Shown: positions 42,861 to 50,245 of the stretch, one piece after another
Layout of the letters: every line of letters starts with the position of its first letter
How positions within the stretch are numbered: the stretch's first letter is position 1
DNA from: an uncultured Acidobacteriota bacterium
Lineage (GTDB): Bacteria > Acidobacteriota > Vicinamibacteria > Marinacidobacterales > SMYC01
DNA length: 50,547 nucleotides
Reading direction: 5' to 3'
Assembly (NCBI GenBank): GCA_947259165.1
Contig: CAMYKY010000017.1
Span: 1 to 50,547, forward strand
The notes under the pieces: generated by a model
What the model saw: only the letters and a program-made list of their open reading frames with translations
What the model was told of the DNA's origin: nothing
The model's database searches: none
Position numbers and translations under genes: made by a program

Positions 42861-44308
42861 TGCTTCCCGCAGCCGCGCATCCAGCTCCGTCCGTCCCCAC
42901 CTAACAGTGCATCGGCACCTTTGGGCCCCCAGCTTCCTCGCTCGTAGACCTCGAGCCGAGGGGCGTCGGGTGTGGTCCAACCTTCGAGGATGGGGTCGAT
43001 GATCTTCCACGAGAGCTCGATGCCGTCACTGCGCGCGAACAGCGACGCGTCGCCCTGAAGCCCGTCCAGCAGCAAGCGTTCATACGCCTCTGGTATCGCG
43101 ATGCCGTCGAAATTCTCGTCGTAGTGGAACTCCATGTCGACCGAACGAAGCTCGGCGAGCGTGTCGGGAACTTTCGCCTCGAAGCGAAGGTGCATTCCCT
43201 CGTTGGGTTGGACGCAGATCGCGAGATAGTTGTTTCGAATGGTCGCACCCGGCGGAAGCGGGAACATCATGTGAGGCGGTTCGCGGAACTGAATGAGGAT
43301 TTCCGAGACTTTCTCCGCCAAGGCCTTACCCGAGCGCAGATAAAACGGAACGCCCTGCCAGCGCCAGTTGTCAATCTGGAGCTTGAGGGCCGCGAAGGTT
43401 GGAGTCTCGGAACCGGACGCGACACCCTCGGCGTCGGCGTAGCCGCGATACTGGCCGCGCACAGTATCGTGCGCAAGCCGCTCCGGGCCCGCAGTTCGCA
43501 CCGCAGCAAGGACTTTCGTCTTCTCGTTGCGCACGGCATCCGCGTTGAACGAGGAGGGAGCTTCCATGGCGACCAGAGTCATGATCTGCAAGAGGTGATT
43601 CTGGAACATGTCGCGCAAAACTCCAGTTCCGTCGTAAAAGCCCGCTCGGTGACCCACGTCAACCGACTCCGCGACCGTAATCTGCACGTGGTCGATGTAG
43701 TTGCGATTCCAAAGGGGCTCGAAGACCGTGTTCGCGAATCGGGAAAACAGGATGTTTTGCGAGGTTTCCTTTCCAAGGTAGTGATCGATCCGATAGATCT
43801 GACTCTCGTCGAAGACTCCATGAACGGCCGCGTTCAGACCCCTCGCTGTGCCCAGGTCGGTTCCAAAGGGCTTTTCGATGATGACCCTGCGATATCCCCC
43901 ATTCTCGCGCGCCATGCCACAACTTCCCAGGAGATCGATCGTGGACTCATAGAAACGCGGGGCTATTGAAAAATAATACAGGCGGTCGGAGGCCCCTCTC
44001 TCGAGCTCGGATAGACGCGCGTCGAGCGTGCCGAAATCCTCTTTCGTGCCGAGATCTCCCTGGACATAGTGGAGTTTTGTTTCAAAATCCTTCCACGCCG
44101 CATCCGCGTAGTGATCCTCCGCAAACTCCTTGATGCCGTCTCGCATCAGCTCCCGAAACCGCGCCTCATCGTAGGGTCTTCGCGCAAAACCGACGATATT
44201 TAGATCATCCGGCAGGCGCTTTTTGCGGTGAAGACTGAACAACGCGGGCACGAGTTTTCGCCGTGTCAGATCGCCGGAGGCACCGAAGATAACGAGACTC
44301 GTTGCCAC
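42857..44308 (-). CDS. zwf: Glucose-6-phosphate 1-dehydrogenase
   Basis: 483 aa, ATG 44308. Coenzyme motif VIFGASGDLTRRK, substrate-binding and catalytic motif RIDHYLGKE, then NYIDHVQITVAES and YDGTGVLRDMFQNHLLQ. The length is normal (480-500). It oxidises glucose-6-phosphate to 6-phosphogluconolactone, yielding NADPH. It starts 5 nt after gnd and overlaps pgl by 4 nt, so all three oxidative pentose phosphate enzymes are made from one transcript. Confidence 0.97.
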   Translation of the reverse strand: MATSLVIFGASGDLTRRKLVPALFSLHRKKRLPDDLNIVGFARRPYDEARFRELMRDGIKEFAEDHYADAAWKDFETKLHYVQGDLGTKEDFGTLDARLSELERGASDRLYYFSIAPRFYESTIDLLGSCGMARENGGYRRVIIEKPFGTDLGTARGLNAAVHGVFDESQIYRIDHYLGKETSQNILFSRFANTVFEPLWNRNYIDHVQITVAESVDVGHRAGFYDGTGVLRDMFQNHLLQIMTLVAMEAPSSFNADAVRNEKTKVLAAVRTAGPERLAHDTVRGQYRGYADAEGVASGSETPTFAALKLQIDNWRWQGVPFYLRSGKALAEKVSEILIQFREPPHMMFPLPPGATIRNNYLAICVQPNEGMHLRFEAKVPDTLAELRSVDMEFHYDENFDGIAIPEAYERLLLDGLQGDASLFARSDGIELSWKIIDPILEGWTTPDAPRLEVYERGSWGPKGADALLGGDGRSWMRGCGKH

Positions 44309-44313
44309 GCTCG

Positions 44314-45216
44314 TCAGCCTCGCTTGACGGCATGACCGCCGAACTGGTTGCGCATCGCCGCTAGTACTTTGGCGGCGAAGCTGTCTTCTTGACGACTGAC
44401 GAAACGCATCATGAGCGACGCCGTGATCACCGGGGCGGGAACGTCGAGATCAATCGCCTCGGCCACCGTCCAGCGTCCCTCGCCGCTGTCCGCTACCCAG
44501 CCCTTGATGTCCGCGAGGTCCTGGTCGCCCTCGAGCGCACGCGCAGTGAGATCGAGCAGCCACGAGCGAACAACACTCCCGTGCTTCCAAATTTCCGCGA
44601 CCTGGTGAACATCGAGTCCGAAATCTTTCTTCTTCATGATCTCGAAGCCTTCGGCATAAGCCTGCATCATTCCGTACTCGATGCCATTGTGGATCATCTT
44701 GACGAAGTGTCCGGAACCTGACGCGCCCACGTGCCCCCAGCCACGTTCGGGTCCGGGTGCGAGCGACTCGAGCACGGGCCGGATCCGCTCGACGGCCTGC
44801 GCATCGCCACCCACCATCATACTGTAGCCCTCGCTGAGGCCCCAGACGCCGCCACTCGTGCCCACGTCGACGTAGAAAATCCTTCGCTCTTCGAGACCCG
44901 CCGCCCGGCGTTGGGTGTCCTTGTAGTTGCTGTTGCCACCGTCGACAAGGATATCTCCCTCATCAACGAGCTCGACGAGCTCTTTCACGACGCCTTCCGT
45001 GGGAGCGCCCGAGGGCACCATCACCCACACCGCCCGAGGACGTTCGAGTCCCTTGACGAGCTCCGCCAGCGAGCTCGAGGCGACCGCGCCTTTGTCGGCG
45101 GCACGTGCCACGGCATCGTTACTGCGATCGGTCACAACGAGACGGTGGCCCGCCTCGATGAGGCGAGACGTCATATTGGCGCCCATCTTTCCTAACCCGA
45201 CCATTCCTAGTTCCAT
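44314..45216 (-). CDS. gnd: 6-phosphogluconate dehydrogenase, decarboxylating (short 300-aa type)
   Basis: 300 aa from ATG 45216, preceded by CGGAGG. Rossmann MVGLGKMGANM, the family segment DVGTSGGVWGLSEGYSMMVGG, the substrate loop HFVKMIHNGIEYGMMQAYAEG and C-terminal RFVSRQEDSF. This is the short class (about 300 aa), usually NAD-preferring, rather than the 470-aa E. coli type. It makes ribulose-5-phosphate plus CO2. It is the first recognised gene of the gnd-zwf-pgl operon; a small open frame ends 2 nt before its ATG. Confidence 0.95.
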   Translation of the reverse strand: MELGMVGLGKMGANMTSRLIEAGHRLVVTDRSNDAVARAADKGAVASSSLAELVKGLERPRAVWVMVPSGAPTEGVVKELVELVDEGDILVDGGNSNYKDTQRRAAGLEERRIFYVDVGTSGGVWGLSEGYSMMVGGDAQAVERIRPVLESLAPGPERGWGHVGASGSGHFVKMIHNGIEYGMMQAYAEGFEIMKKKDFGLDVHQVAEIWKHGSVVRSWLLDLTARALEGDQDLADIKGWVADSGEGRWTVAEAIDLDVPAPVITASLMMRFVSRQEDSFAAKVLAAMRNQFGGHAVKRG

Positions 45217-45218
45217 CG

Positions 45219-45359
45219 TTAGCCTCCGTGTGTTTCCCGTTGGTGTGTGAGAAGCCGCTCCCACATCACATGGGGAAGCTCCGCGGGCTCGTCAACGACA
45301 AAGCGTCTGTCGAGCAGTCGTCCGTCGCGAAATTTGTCGCGCGTAAAAGGCGTTGTCAC
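45219..45359 (-). CDS. Possible small protein upstream of gnd
   Basis: 46 aa from GTG 45359 (49 from TTG 45368), ending at TAA 45221-45219 just before the gnd ATG. It reads TTPFTRDKFRDGRLLDRRF and continues with acidic and aromatic residues to the end. I do not recognise it. Its support is position (filling the gap between two co-directional genes with operon-like spacing) and high-GC third positions; there is no clear Shine-Dalgarno. It could be a leader peptide or chance. Confidence 0.35.
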   Translation of the reverse strand: MTTPFTRDKFRDGRLLDRRFVVDEPAELPHVMWERLLTHQRETHGG

Positions 45360-45375
45360 CGCAATCAATCTCGAT

Positions 45376-46929
45376 TCAGCGATTCCATGCCAGCCAGCGG
45401 GAGAAAAGACCCTTCACCCTCGGCGTCAAGCGGGTGCGGTTGAATGCATCGGCAACCCGTTTGATGCACTCCGCTTGGGTCGGGTACGGATGGATCGTGC
45501 TCGCGATCATTCCCAGGCCCAGGCCAGCGTTCATGGCCAACGTTAACTCGTTTAGCATCTCTCCGGCGTGCTCCGCGACAATCGTCGCTCCCAGGATTTG
45601 GTCCGTCCCCTCTTTGACGTGCACTTTCACGAAACCTTCGTCGGAACCGTCGAGAACGGCGCGATCGACGTCGGCAAGTTCATGAACGAACGTCGCGACC
45701 GGGATCCCCTTGTCTTTGGCTTCCTGCTCATACATTCCGACATGCGCGATCTCCGGATCCGTGTACGTACACCAAGGAATCGTCAGCGCGCTCGCCTTTT
45801 TCTTCATGAATGGAAACCCAAACAGTGCGTTTTGGATGACGATGCGGGCCAGCGCGTCCGCGGTGTGCGTGAACTTGTACTTCGAACAGCAATCACCGGC
45901 CGCGAAGATCTTGGGGTTTGTGGTTTGTAGGTAGTCGTCGACCACGACGCCCTTGCGAAGGTCGTAGTCCACGCCGACCGATTCGAGCCCCATTCCCTCG
46001 ACGTTCGGGGCACGACCGGCTCCAACCACGATCTCGTCGACGACGAGGCTCTGGCATCCCCCGGCACCGTCGAGCTCCACGAGCTTGCCGTCTTCCGTTT
46101 TGGAGACTTTCTTGATCGCGCAACCCGACACGATGCGGACGCCGTCGCGGGTTAGGGCCGCCTCGACACGCTTGGCGGCGTCGCGATCTTCGCGAACCAG
46201 TATCTGACCGGCCGCCTCGAGTAGCGACACCTCCGAGCCAAATCGCGCGAAAGCCTGAGAGAGCTCGACGCCAATGGGACCCGCACCGATCACGACGAGA
46301 CGTGGCGGCATCTCGGTCAACGAGAACACTGTCTCGTTCGTGAGGTACCCGGTCTCCTCGAGCCCCTCGATAGGCAGGGCCGCCGCCCGCGCTCCCGTCG
46401 CGATGACGGCCCGTTTGAAACGAAGCGTATCGTCTCCCACGCGAATGCGGTCCCCGCCCGTGAGCTCTCCGGCACCGATGAAGACATCGACACCAGCCTC
46501 AGTGAAGCGCCGGGCCGAGTCGTTGCCACTGATCTGCGCTCGCAGCCTTCTCATCCGCTCCATGACACGCGGGAAATCAACTTCGATCTCTCCGTTGATT
46601 CGGACCCCAAACTCGGCCCCCCGTCGTGCATCGGCGGCCACTTTAGCGGCACGGATGAGCGCTTTGGATGGGACACAGCCCACGTTGAGACAATCGCCCC
46701 CCATGAGGTGGCGCTCGATGAGAGCCACTTTGGCCCCGAGACCCGCGGCACCGATCGCGGAGACGAGACCGGCCGTTCCGGCACCGATCACGACGAGATT
46801 GTAGCGGCCCTCGGGCGTTGGGTTCACCCAATCTGAGGGATGTACGTTCGCGGCTGTAATCTGATTGTGCTCGTCCCAGGGCTCGAGAAGAGCCGGCAGC
46901 TGGGGTTTTTTCAAAAGGGTTTCTGTCAT
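45376..46929 (-). CDS. MerA/lipoamide dehydrogenase-type FAD disulfide oxidoreductase
   Basis: 517 aa, ATG 46929. FAD site VVIGAGTAGLVSAIGAAGLGA, redox-active disulfide GGDCLNVGCVPSK, NAD(P) site VVIGAGPIGVELSQAFARFGS, second FAD site IFAAGDC, and a dimerisation domain ending in HPYPTQAE (where the catalytic base His is HP[HY]PT in relatives). An N-terminal extension of about 40 residues precedes the FAD domain. It lacks the MerA heavy-metal N-domain and C-terminal cysteine pair, so mercuric reductase activity is not supported. It resembles the group often called mercuric-reductase-like or dihydrolipoyl dehydrogenase. It lies upstream of the gnd-zwf-pgl operon, same strand. Confidence 0.88.
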   Translation of the reverse strand: MTETLLKKPQLPALLEPWDEHNQITAANVHPSDWVNPTPEGRYNLVVIGAGTAGLVSAIGAAGLGAKVALIERHLMGGDCLNVGCVPSKALIRAAKVAADARRGAEFGVRINGEIEVDFPRVMERMRRLRAQISGNDSARRFTEAGVDVFIGAGELTGGDRIRVGDDTLRFKRAVIATGARAAALPIEGLEETGYLTNETVFSLTEMPPRLVVIGAGPIGVELSQAFARFGSEVSLLEAAGQILVREDRDAAKRVEAALTRDGVRIVSGCAIKKVSKTEDGKLVELDGAGGCQSLVVDEIVVGAGRAPNVEGMGLESVGVDYDLRKGVVVDDYLQTTNPKIFAAGDCCSKYKFTHTADALARIVIQNALFGFPFMKKKASALTIPWCTYTDPEIAHVGMYEQEAKDKGIPVATFVHELADVDRAVLDGSDEGFVKVHVKEGTDQILGATIVAEHAGEMLNELTLAMNAGLGLGMIASTIHPYPTQAECIKRVADAFNRTRLTPRVKGLFSRWLAWNR

Positions 46930-46981
46930 GACAAACTCTCTCCGATACGCCGAGAGAACGAGGCTCGCGCGGCTCGACTCC

Positions 46982-47005
46982 TATATACCGTAAGGCTCCT
47001 TACGG
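46982..47005 (-). promoter_or_regulatory. -10 box TATATA abutting a perfect palindrome, upstream of the MerA-like gene
   Basis: Palindrome CCGTAAGG-CT-CCTTACGG (46988-47005) directly followed (minus strand) by TATATA (46987-46982), about 50 nt before ATG 46929. A dyad filling the spacer next to the -10 is the arrangement of MerR-family promoters, but no good -35 is seen at 19-20 nt. Confidence 0.5.
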
Positions 47006-47063
47006 GGATGAGGCCAACGCCATACTTTACCCATTCGGGCGTCATGGAGAGCTAATTTTCAAT

Positions 47064-47080
47064 CGGGCACGGGCACGCAC
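47064..47080. repeat. GGGCAC hexamer-type repeat
   Basis: CGGGCACGGGCACGCAC, identical to the core of the repeats at 9041 and 25350, in the gap between divergent genes. Confidence 0.55.
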
Positions 47081-47156
47081 GACGACGCCGGCGAAGCTTT
47101 GACCTTGGCGCCGTCCGGGCGCAGCGGTAGCATGGCGTTGACAGGAGGCCTTTGTG

Positions 47157-47846
47157 ATGGCGATTTTTCCGATGGCGCCCGAGCTGCCCGAGGATGTGCT
47201 CGGTCGCCGCGGGAGTCTCCCGAAAAAACCCGACGGTGTCGTTCTCGCGGGGTCCCACGTGCGCCTCGAGCCTCTGATTCTCTCGCGGGACGTGGAAGCT
47301 CTTTTCGCGGTCTCGAACGGAAGCGCGGCGAGCCTGGGAGAGCGACGTGTCGACAGCTACGACGCCGATGCTCTCGTATGGCGCTATATGTCGGGCGGCC
47401 CGTTCGACACGGCCGATGAGCTCGCCACTTGGCTTCGAGTCCAAGTCGATTCTCCGACCGCCCTGTGCCTTGCTGCGTTCGACGTCCCGACCGGGCAGCC
47501 CGTGGGCGCCGCTAACTTGATGGCGAACTTCCCCGAGCATCTCAAGATCGAGCTCGGCAATATTTGGTACGGCCCGCTCGTCCAAGGGACCCCCATCAAC
47601 CAGGAAGCAACCTACCTCATGCTCCGACATACGTTCGAGCTTGGCTACCGTCGCGTCGAGTGGAAATGCGATGCTCTCAACGAGCGCTCGCGGCGTGCGG
47701 CGCTCAGGATGGGATTCACTTTCGAGGCTATCCAAGAAAAGCACTTCATCGTCAAGGGCCGCAACCGGGACACCGCCTGGTTCCGTATTCTCGATCACGA
47801 ATGGCCTGACGTGCAGAGTCAACTAGAGAAAAGCTTGTCGGCCTAA
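47157..47846 (+). CDS. GNAT-family N-acetyltransferase (RimL-like)
   Basis: 229 aa from ATG 47157, with AGGAGG 8 nt upstream (the adjacent GTG 47154 is less well spaced). RimL-type GNAT: VRLEPLILSRDVEALFAVS at the N-terminus, PVGAANLMANFPEHLKIELGNIWYGP in the core, NQEATYLMLRHTFELGYRRVEWKCDALNERSRRAALRMGFTFEA in the acetyl-CoA region, then EKHFIVKGRNRDTAWFRI. It transfers acetyl from acetyl-CoA to an amine of unknown identity. It overlaps the convergent TauE gene by 4 nt. Confidence 0.9.
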   Translation: MAIFPMAPELPEDVLGRRGSLPKKPDGVVLAGSHVRLEPLILSRDVEALFAVSNGSAASLGERRVDSYDADALVWRYMSGGPFDTADELATWLRVQVDSPTALCLAAFDVPTGQPVGAANLMANFPEHLKIELGNIWYGPLVQGTPINQEATYLMLRHTFELGYRRVEWKCDALNERSRRAALRMGFTFEAIQEKHFIVKGRNRDTAWFRILDHEWPDVQSQLEKSLSA

Positions 47847-48592
47847 TACGACGCGAGCGCGAGCACTAGAATCCCGACTCCAGCGAAGACGACGCCGAGA
47901 GCTTTCTCCATGACCTTGGCGGGAAGGTACTCGCCGACGCGACTGCCGATCGTGCTCCCGAGAAGCACGCCGGGGATGCTCCACGCGACAACGTTCCAAA
48001 CGGGCTGAGCGTGAAGCGCATGAACGGCGGCGCCCAACGCTGCAACGATCGCGAGTGTAAAAACGCTCGTCGCGATGGCGACACGAGGAGGGACTCGGCA
48101 GCGAGCGACGAGCTGGGTCGTCGAGATCTCGGGAAGACCGGCGCTGATCATTCCGGTAAGCACTCCACCGATTGCGGCTAGCGTGATACCCGGCGGTCTC
48201 CAACACGTTGGGTATTCATAGATAGCCCCGTCGGTCGCGCGGATGATCGTGGTCCCTCTTCCCTGGGATTTCTCGTCGATCAGCGGCGTGGGTCGATCAC
48301 CCGGCTCACACTCTTCCGGTGTTCGCACCAAGATGAGAAACCCCGCCAAGATGAGCAACCCCGTGCCAAAGATTGTCTTCAGGACGTTGCTCGGAACCGC
48401 GTCCGCGGCGATCGAGCCGACGATCACGCCAGGGACGGCGCCCACCAAGAGCCACTTCGCGGTCGCGTAGTCGACGAGCTTCGCCTTGACGTAGGCGCGC
48501 AGCCCATTTCCCATGCCGAAGACTTCGGTCAGAAGACCCGCGCCGACGGCCTGCGCCGGGCTCAGCCCGACCGCCAGCATGAAATCGGGCAC
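47843..48592 (-). CDS. TauE/SafE-family anion exporter, probably 5'-truncated
   Basis: 249 aa from GTG 48592. Hydrophobic throughout with about seven helices; TauE/SafE repeats GLSPAQAVGAGLLTEVFGMGNGL...AKWLLVGAVPGVIVGS and the second-half counterpart GGVLTGMISAGLPEISTTQLVARCRVPPRVAIATSVFTL. The family normally begins with an extra helix containing a glycine-rich GxxGGGG turn about 30 residues upstream; here an in-frame TAG lies 30 nt before the GTG and the upstream DNA resembles an amidohydrolase remnant on the other strand. It is therefore either a truncated gene or one with an unusual start. Confidence 0.75.
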   Translation of the reverse strand: MPDFMLAVGLSPAQAVGAGLLTEVFGMGNGLRAYVKAKLVDYATAKWLLVGAVPGVIVGSIAADAVPSNVLKTIFGTGLLILAGFLILVRTPEECEPGDRPTPLIDEKSQGRGTTIIRATDGAIYEYPTCWRPPGITLAAIGGVLTGMISAGLPEISTTQLVARCRVPPRVAIATSVFTLAIVAALGAAVHALHAQPVWNVVAWSIPGVLLGSTIGSRVGEYLPAKVMEKALGVVFAGVGILVLALASY

Positions 48593-48603
48593 CTTCCCAA
48601 ATA

Positions 48604-48955
48604 CGTCGGGGTGGAGTCCGCGCTAGAGCACGGGCTGACTTCGATCGAGCACATGGAGACGATCTCCGCGTGGTTCAACGCGAGGATTCGCCGTACCGGG
48701 ACATGGAAGAACGCATCGCGTTGCTCCGATCGGGATATGCCGATGGGATCGACAACAAGCTGGCAGCATATCGATCCCGCCAAGGTTCGGGCTGTTGCGC
48801 GGCAAATTGCGAAGCGGGCGTGTCGAACTGATTCCCCGCGACTCTCGGGTCTTCTGGAGCTCGACCCCGACTTTGCCGTGCATGCCCCCAAAGGATCGAA
48901 TTCTGGCATTTCGCCGACCGGCTTCTCGAGCCTACCGATCCGACCAGACGGCTAG
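48604..48955 (+). pseudogene. Amidohydrolase (imidazolonepropionase-like) fragment
   Basis: The plus frame reads VGVESALEHGLTSIEHMETISAW, matching the SIEH strand of secreted amidohydrolases, then DPAKVRAVARQIAK. After this the family pattern (AGV..TPTL) is lost through an apparent frame change. There is no start and no upstream domain. It overlaps the VOC gene at its 3' end. Confidence 0.45.
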
Positions 48956-49285
48956 TACGTTGCCGCTCGGGTCGGCGAAGTGAAAACGCCGCCCGCCGGG
49001 AAATTCGAACGTCTCCTTGACGATGCTCCCGCCTCGCTCTTTGATGCTCGTTTCGAGCTCTTCCAGGTTCTTGGCGTAGACGACAATGAGAGGACCGCCG
49101 GGTTCGACTTCTTTCTCCGCCCGGAAGCCGCCGTTCATCCTGCCGTCGGCGAAGCTCGCGTAATCGGGGCCGTAGTCCGTGAACTCCCAACCGAAGACCG
49201 CGGTGTAGAACGCCTCGGTCTTTTTCATGTTGGTAGTAGGGAACTCGATGTAGTCCACACGACGGTCTTGCTCTTCTTGATTCAT
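48932..49285 (-). CDS. VOC (glyoxalase/bleomycin-resistance-like) family protein
   Basis: 117 aa from ATG 49285 with AAGGAAG upstream. Typical single-subunit VOC with two beta-alpha-beta3 modules: VDYIEFPTTNMKKTEAFYTAVFGWEFTDYG in the first, and PLIVVYAKNLEELETSIKERGGSIVKETFEFPGGRRFHFADPSGNVLAVW in the second. It resembles the YdcJ/glyoxalase-like subgroup annotated as VOC family proteins with unknown substrate. Metal ligands are not clearly all present. Isolated gene in a decayed region. Confidence 0.9.
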   Translation of the reverse strand: MNQEEQDRRVDYIEFPTTNMKKTEAFYTAVFGWEFTDYGPDYASFADGRMNGGFRAEKEVEPGGPLIVVYAKNLEELETSIKERGGSIVKETFEFPGGRRFHFADPSGNVLAVWSDR

Positions 49286-49339
49286 CGATTCTTCCTTTGC
49301 CGGATCCCGTTTGGTGCCTGTCAATACCCTAAGGCGTGC

Positions 49340-49363
49340 CTCCTGACACCGTCGTGTCAGGAG
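49340..49363. repeat. Perfect 10-bp hairpin upstream of the VOC gene
   Basis: CTCCTGACAC (49340-49349) and GTGTCAGGAG (49354-49363) with a CGTC loop. No T-tract. It lies between the VOC start and the NHL fragment stop. Confidence 0.6.
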
Positions 49364-49366
49364 TGA

Positions 49367-49660
49367 TCAGGAGGAGCTCAGCCGCTCGGTGCGTTGGAGC
49401 GTCTGTCGCCTCACCACTTCAGGAATTTCCTCAGCCTCTTTCTTACCGCCGTTGTACGCGCCGATGAGGATTTCGCCTCCGTACACGTTGCCGGCGGCAT
49501 CAAACAGCCACGCCTTCAGGCGCGATCTCCGCCTCATGAATGAACTACATCGCCGGGTCCGGAGCCGAGTTTCCCGATCACCCCGATGAACTCTCCATCG
49601 CCGGTGAACCGCGAGATGCGCGAGACGACGGTCGGTCCGGGGTTCTCGCTCTGGCCACTG
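49367..49660 (-). pseudogene. NHL-repeat propeller fragment with two frameshifts
   Basis: Reading down the minus strand, three pieces in three frames align to one NHL protein end: VVSRISRFTGDGEFIGVIGK followed by LGSGPGDVVHS; then HEAEIAPEGVAV; then DAAGNVYGGEILIGAYNG to the stop at 49367. Two small indels separate the pieces. The upstream part is replaced by an IS3 remnant at about 49661. Confidence 0.65.
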
Positions 49661-49661
49661 T

Positions 49662-49825
49662 GGCCTTCGGAAGCAAAAAACGCTCTCGTTGACTACATCG
49701 AGGGATTCTATAATCCGCATCGTCTCCACTCGTCCCTCGGCTGCCTCAGTCCAATCGAGTTCGAACGCATGCACACGATCGAAACGTCTTGTACGACTTA
49801 ATCAACCTGTCCACTTTCCCGGGCA
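49662..49825 (+). mobile_element. IS3-family insertion sequence remnant (transposase C-terminus plus end)
   Basis: The plus frame gives SEAKNALVDYIEGFYNPHRL followed by HSSLGCLSPIEFERMH, the conserved end of IS3-family OrfB (DDE integrase), stopping at 49801. The following CTGTCCACTTTCCCGGG looks like an IS3 terminal inverted repeat. The rest of the transposase (DDE core) and the other end are missing. Confidence 0.75.
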
Positions 49826-49838
49826 TAGTCAATTACCT

Positions 49839-50227
49839 GTTCGAGCCGACCGTAAGCCGAATTTTGTTCCTCTTCTCGGTCACCCTCGAAGAAGCGATGA
49901 TCATTTATCTAGCCAGGCGATTACTCGCCTAGTCGAGCGACCTACCCGGAAGCTTCAGGCGGGCAGCCCTCAGACGCTTCCCTATTTGGTCTTGCTCCGT
50001 GTGGGGTTTACCCTGCCTTCGATGTCACCACCGAAGCGGTGCGCTCTTACCGCACCTTTTCACCCTTACCGCTTTTCCAACCGAAGTCGAAAAAGAGGCG
50101 GTGTATTTTCTGTGGCACTTTCCTTCCGGTCACCCGGACTGGTCGTTAGCCAGCACACTGCCCTATGGAGTTCGGACTTTCCTCTCGCTCTCCGAAGAAA
50201 GCCAGCGATCTCCTGGTCGGCTCGAAC
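49839..50227 (-). ncRNA. rnpB: RNase P RNA, bacterial type A
   Basis: Catalytic RNA subunit of RNase P, which removes tRNA 5' leaders. Minus strand: the ends pair as P1 (GTTCGAGCCGACC at 50227-50215 with GGTCGGCTCGAAC at 49851-49839). The universal 5' core GAGGAAAGTCCGAACTCC follows, then ACAGAAAATACACCGCC, AAGGGTGAAAAGGTGCGGTA with GAGCGCACC, GGTAAACCCCACACGGAGCA with AGACCAAATAGGG, GGGTAGGTCGCT and the 3' core ending AAATTCGGCTTACGG. The length of about 389 nt is normal for type A. Ends are estimated from P1 and may be off by a few bases. Long open frames across it are chance. Confidence 0.96.
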
Positions 50228-50237
50228 AGGAAACATC

Positions 50238-50243
50238 ATTATA
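50238..50243 (-). promoter_or_regulatory. -10 box of rnpB (TATAAT)
   Basis: Consensus TATAAT on the minus strand, about 10 nt before the predicted RNA 5' end and 2 nt after the stop codon of the rlmN-like gene. The -35 would fall inside that coding sequence and is weak. Confidence 0.6.
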
Positions 50244-50245
50244 GG

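Noticed and set aside
45376..46929. Mercuric reductase
   Set aside because: No N-terminal heavy-metal domain, no C-terminal cysteine pair and no mer genes nearby.
46982..47012. Full MerR-type promoter with 19-bp spacer
   Set aside because: No acceptable -35 (CTCATC or CATCCC only); kept as a dyad next to a -10.
47052..47822. Minus-strand open frame of 256 codons
   Set aside because: Antisense to the GNAT gene, which has a good Shine-Dalgarno and family motifs.
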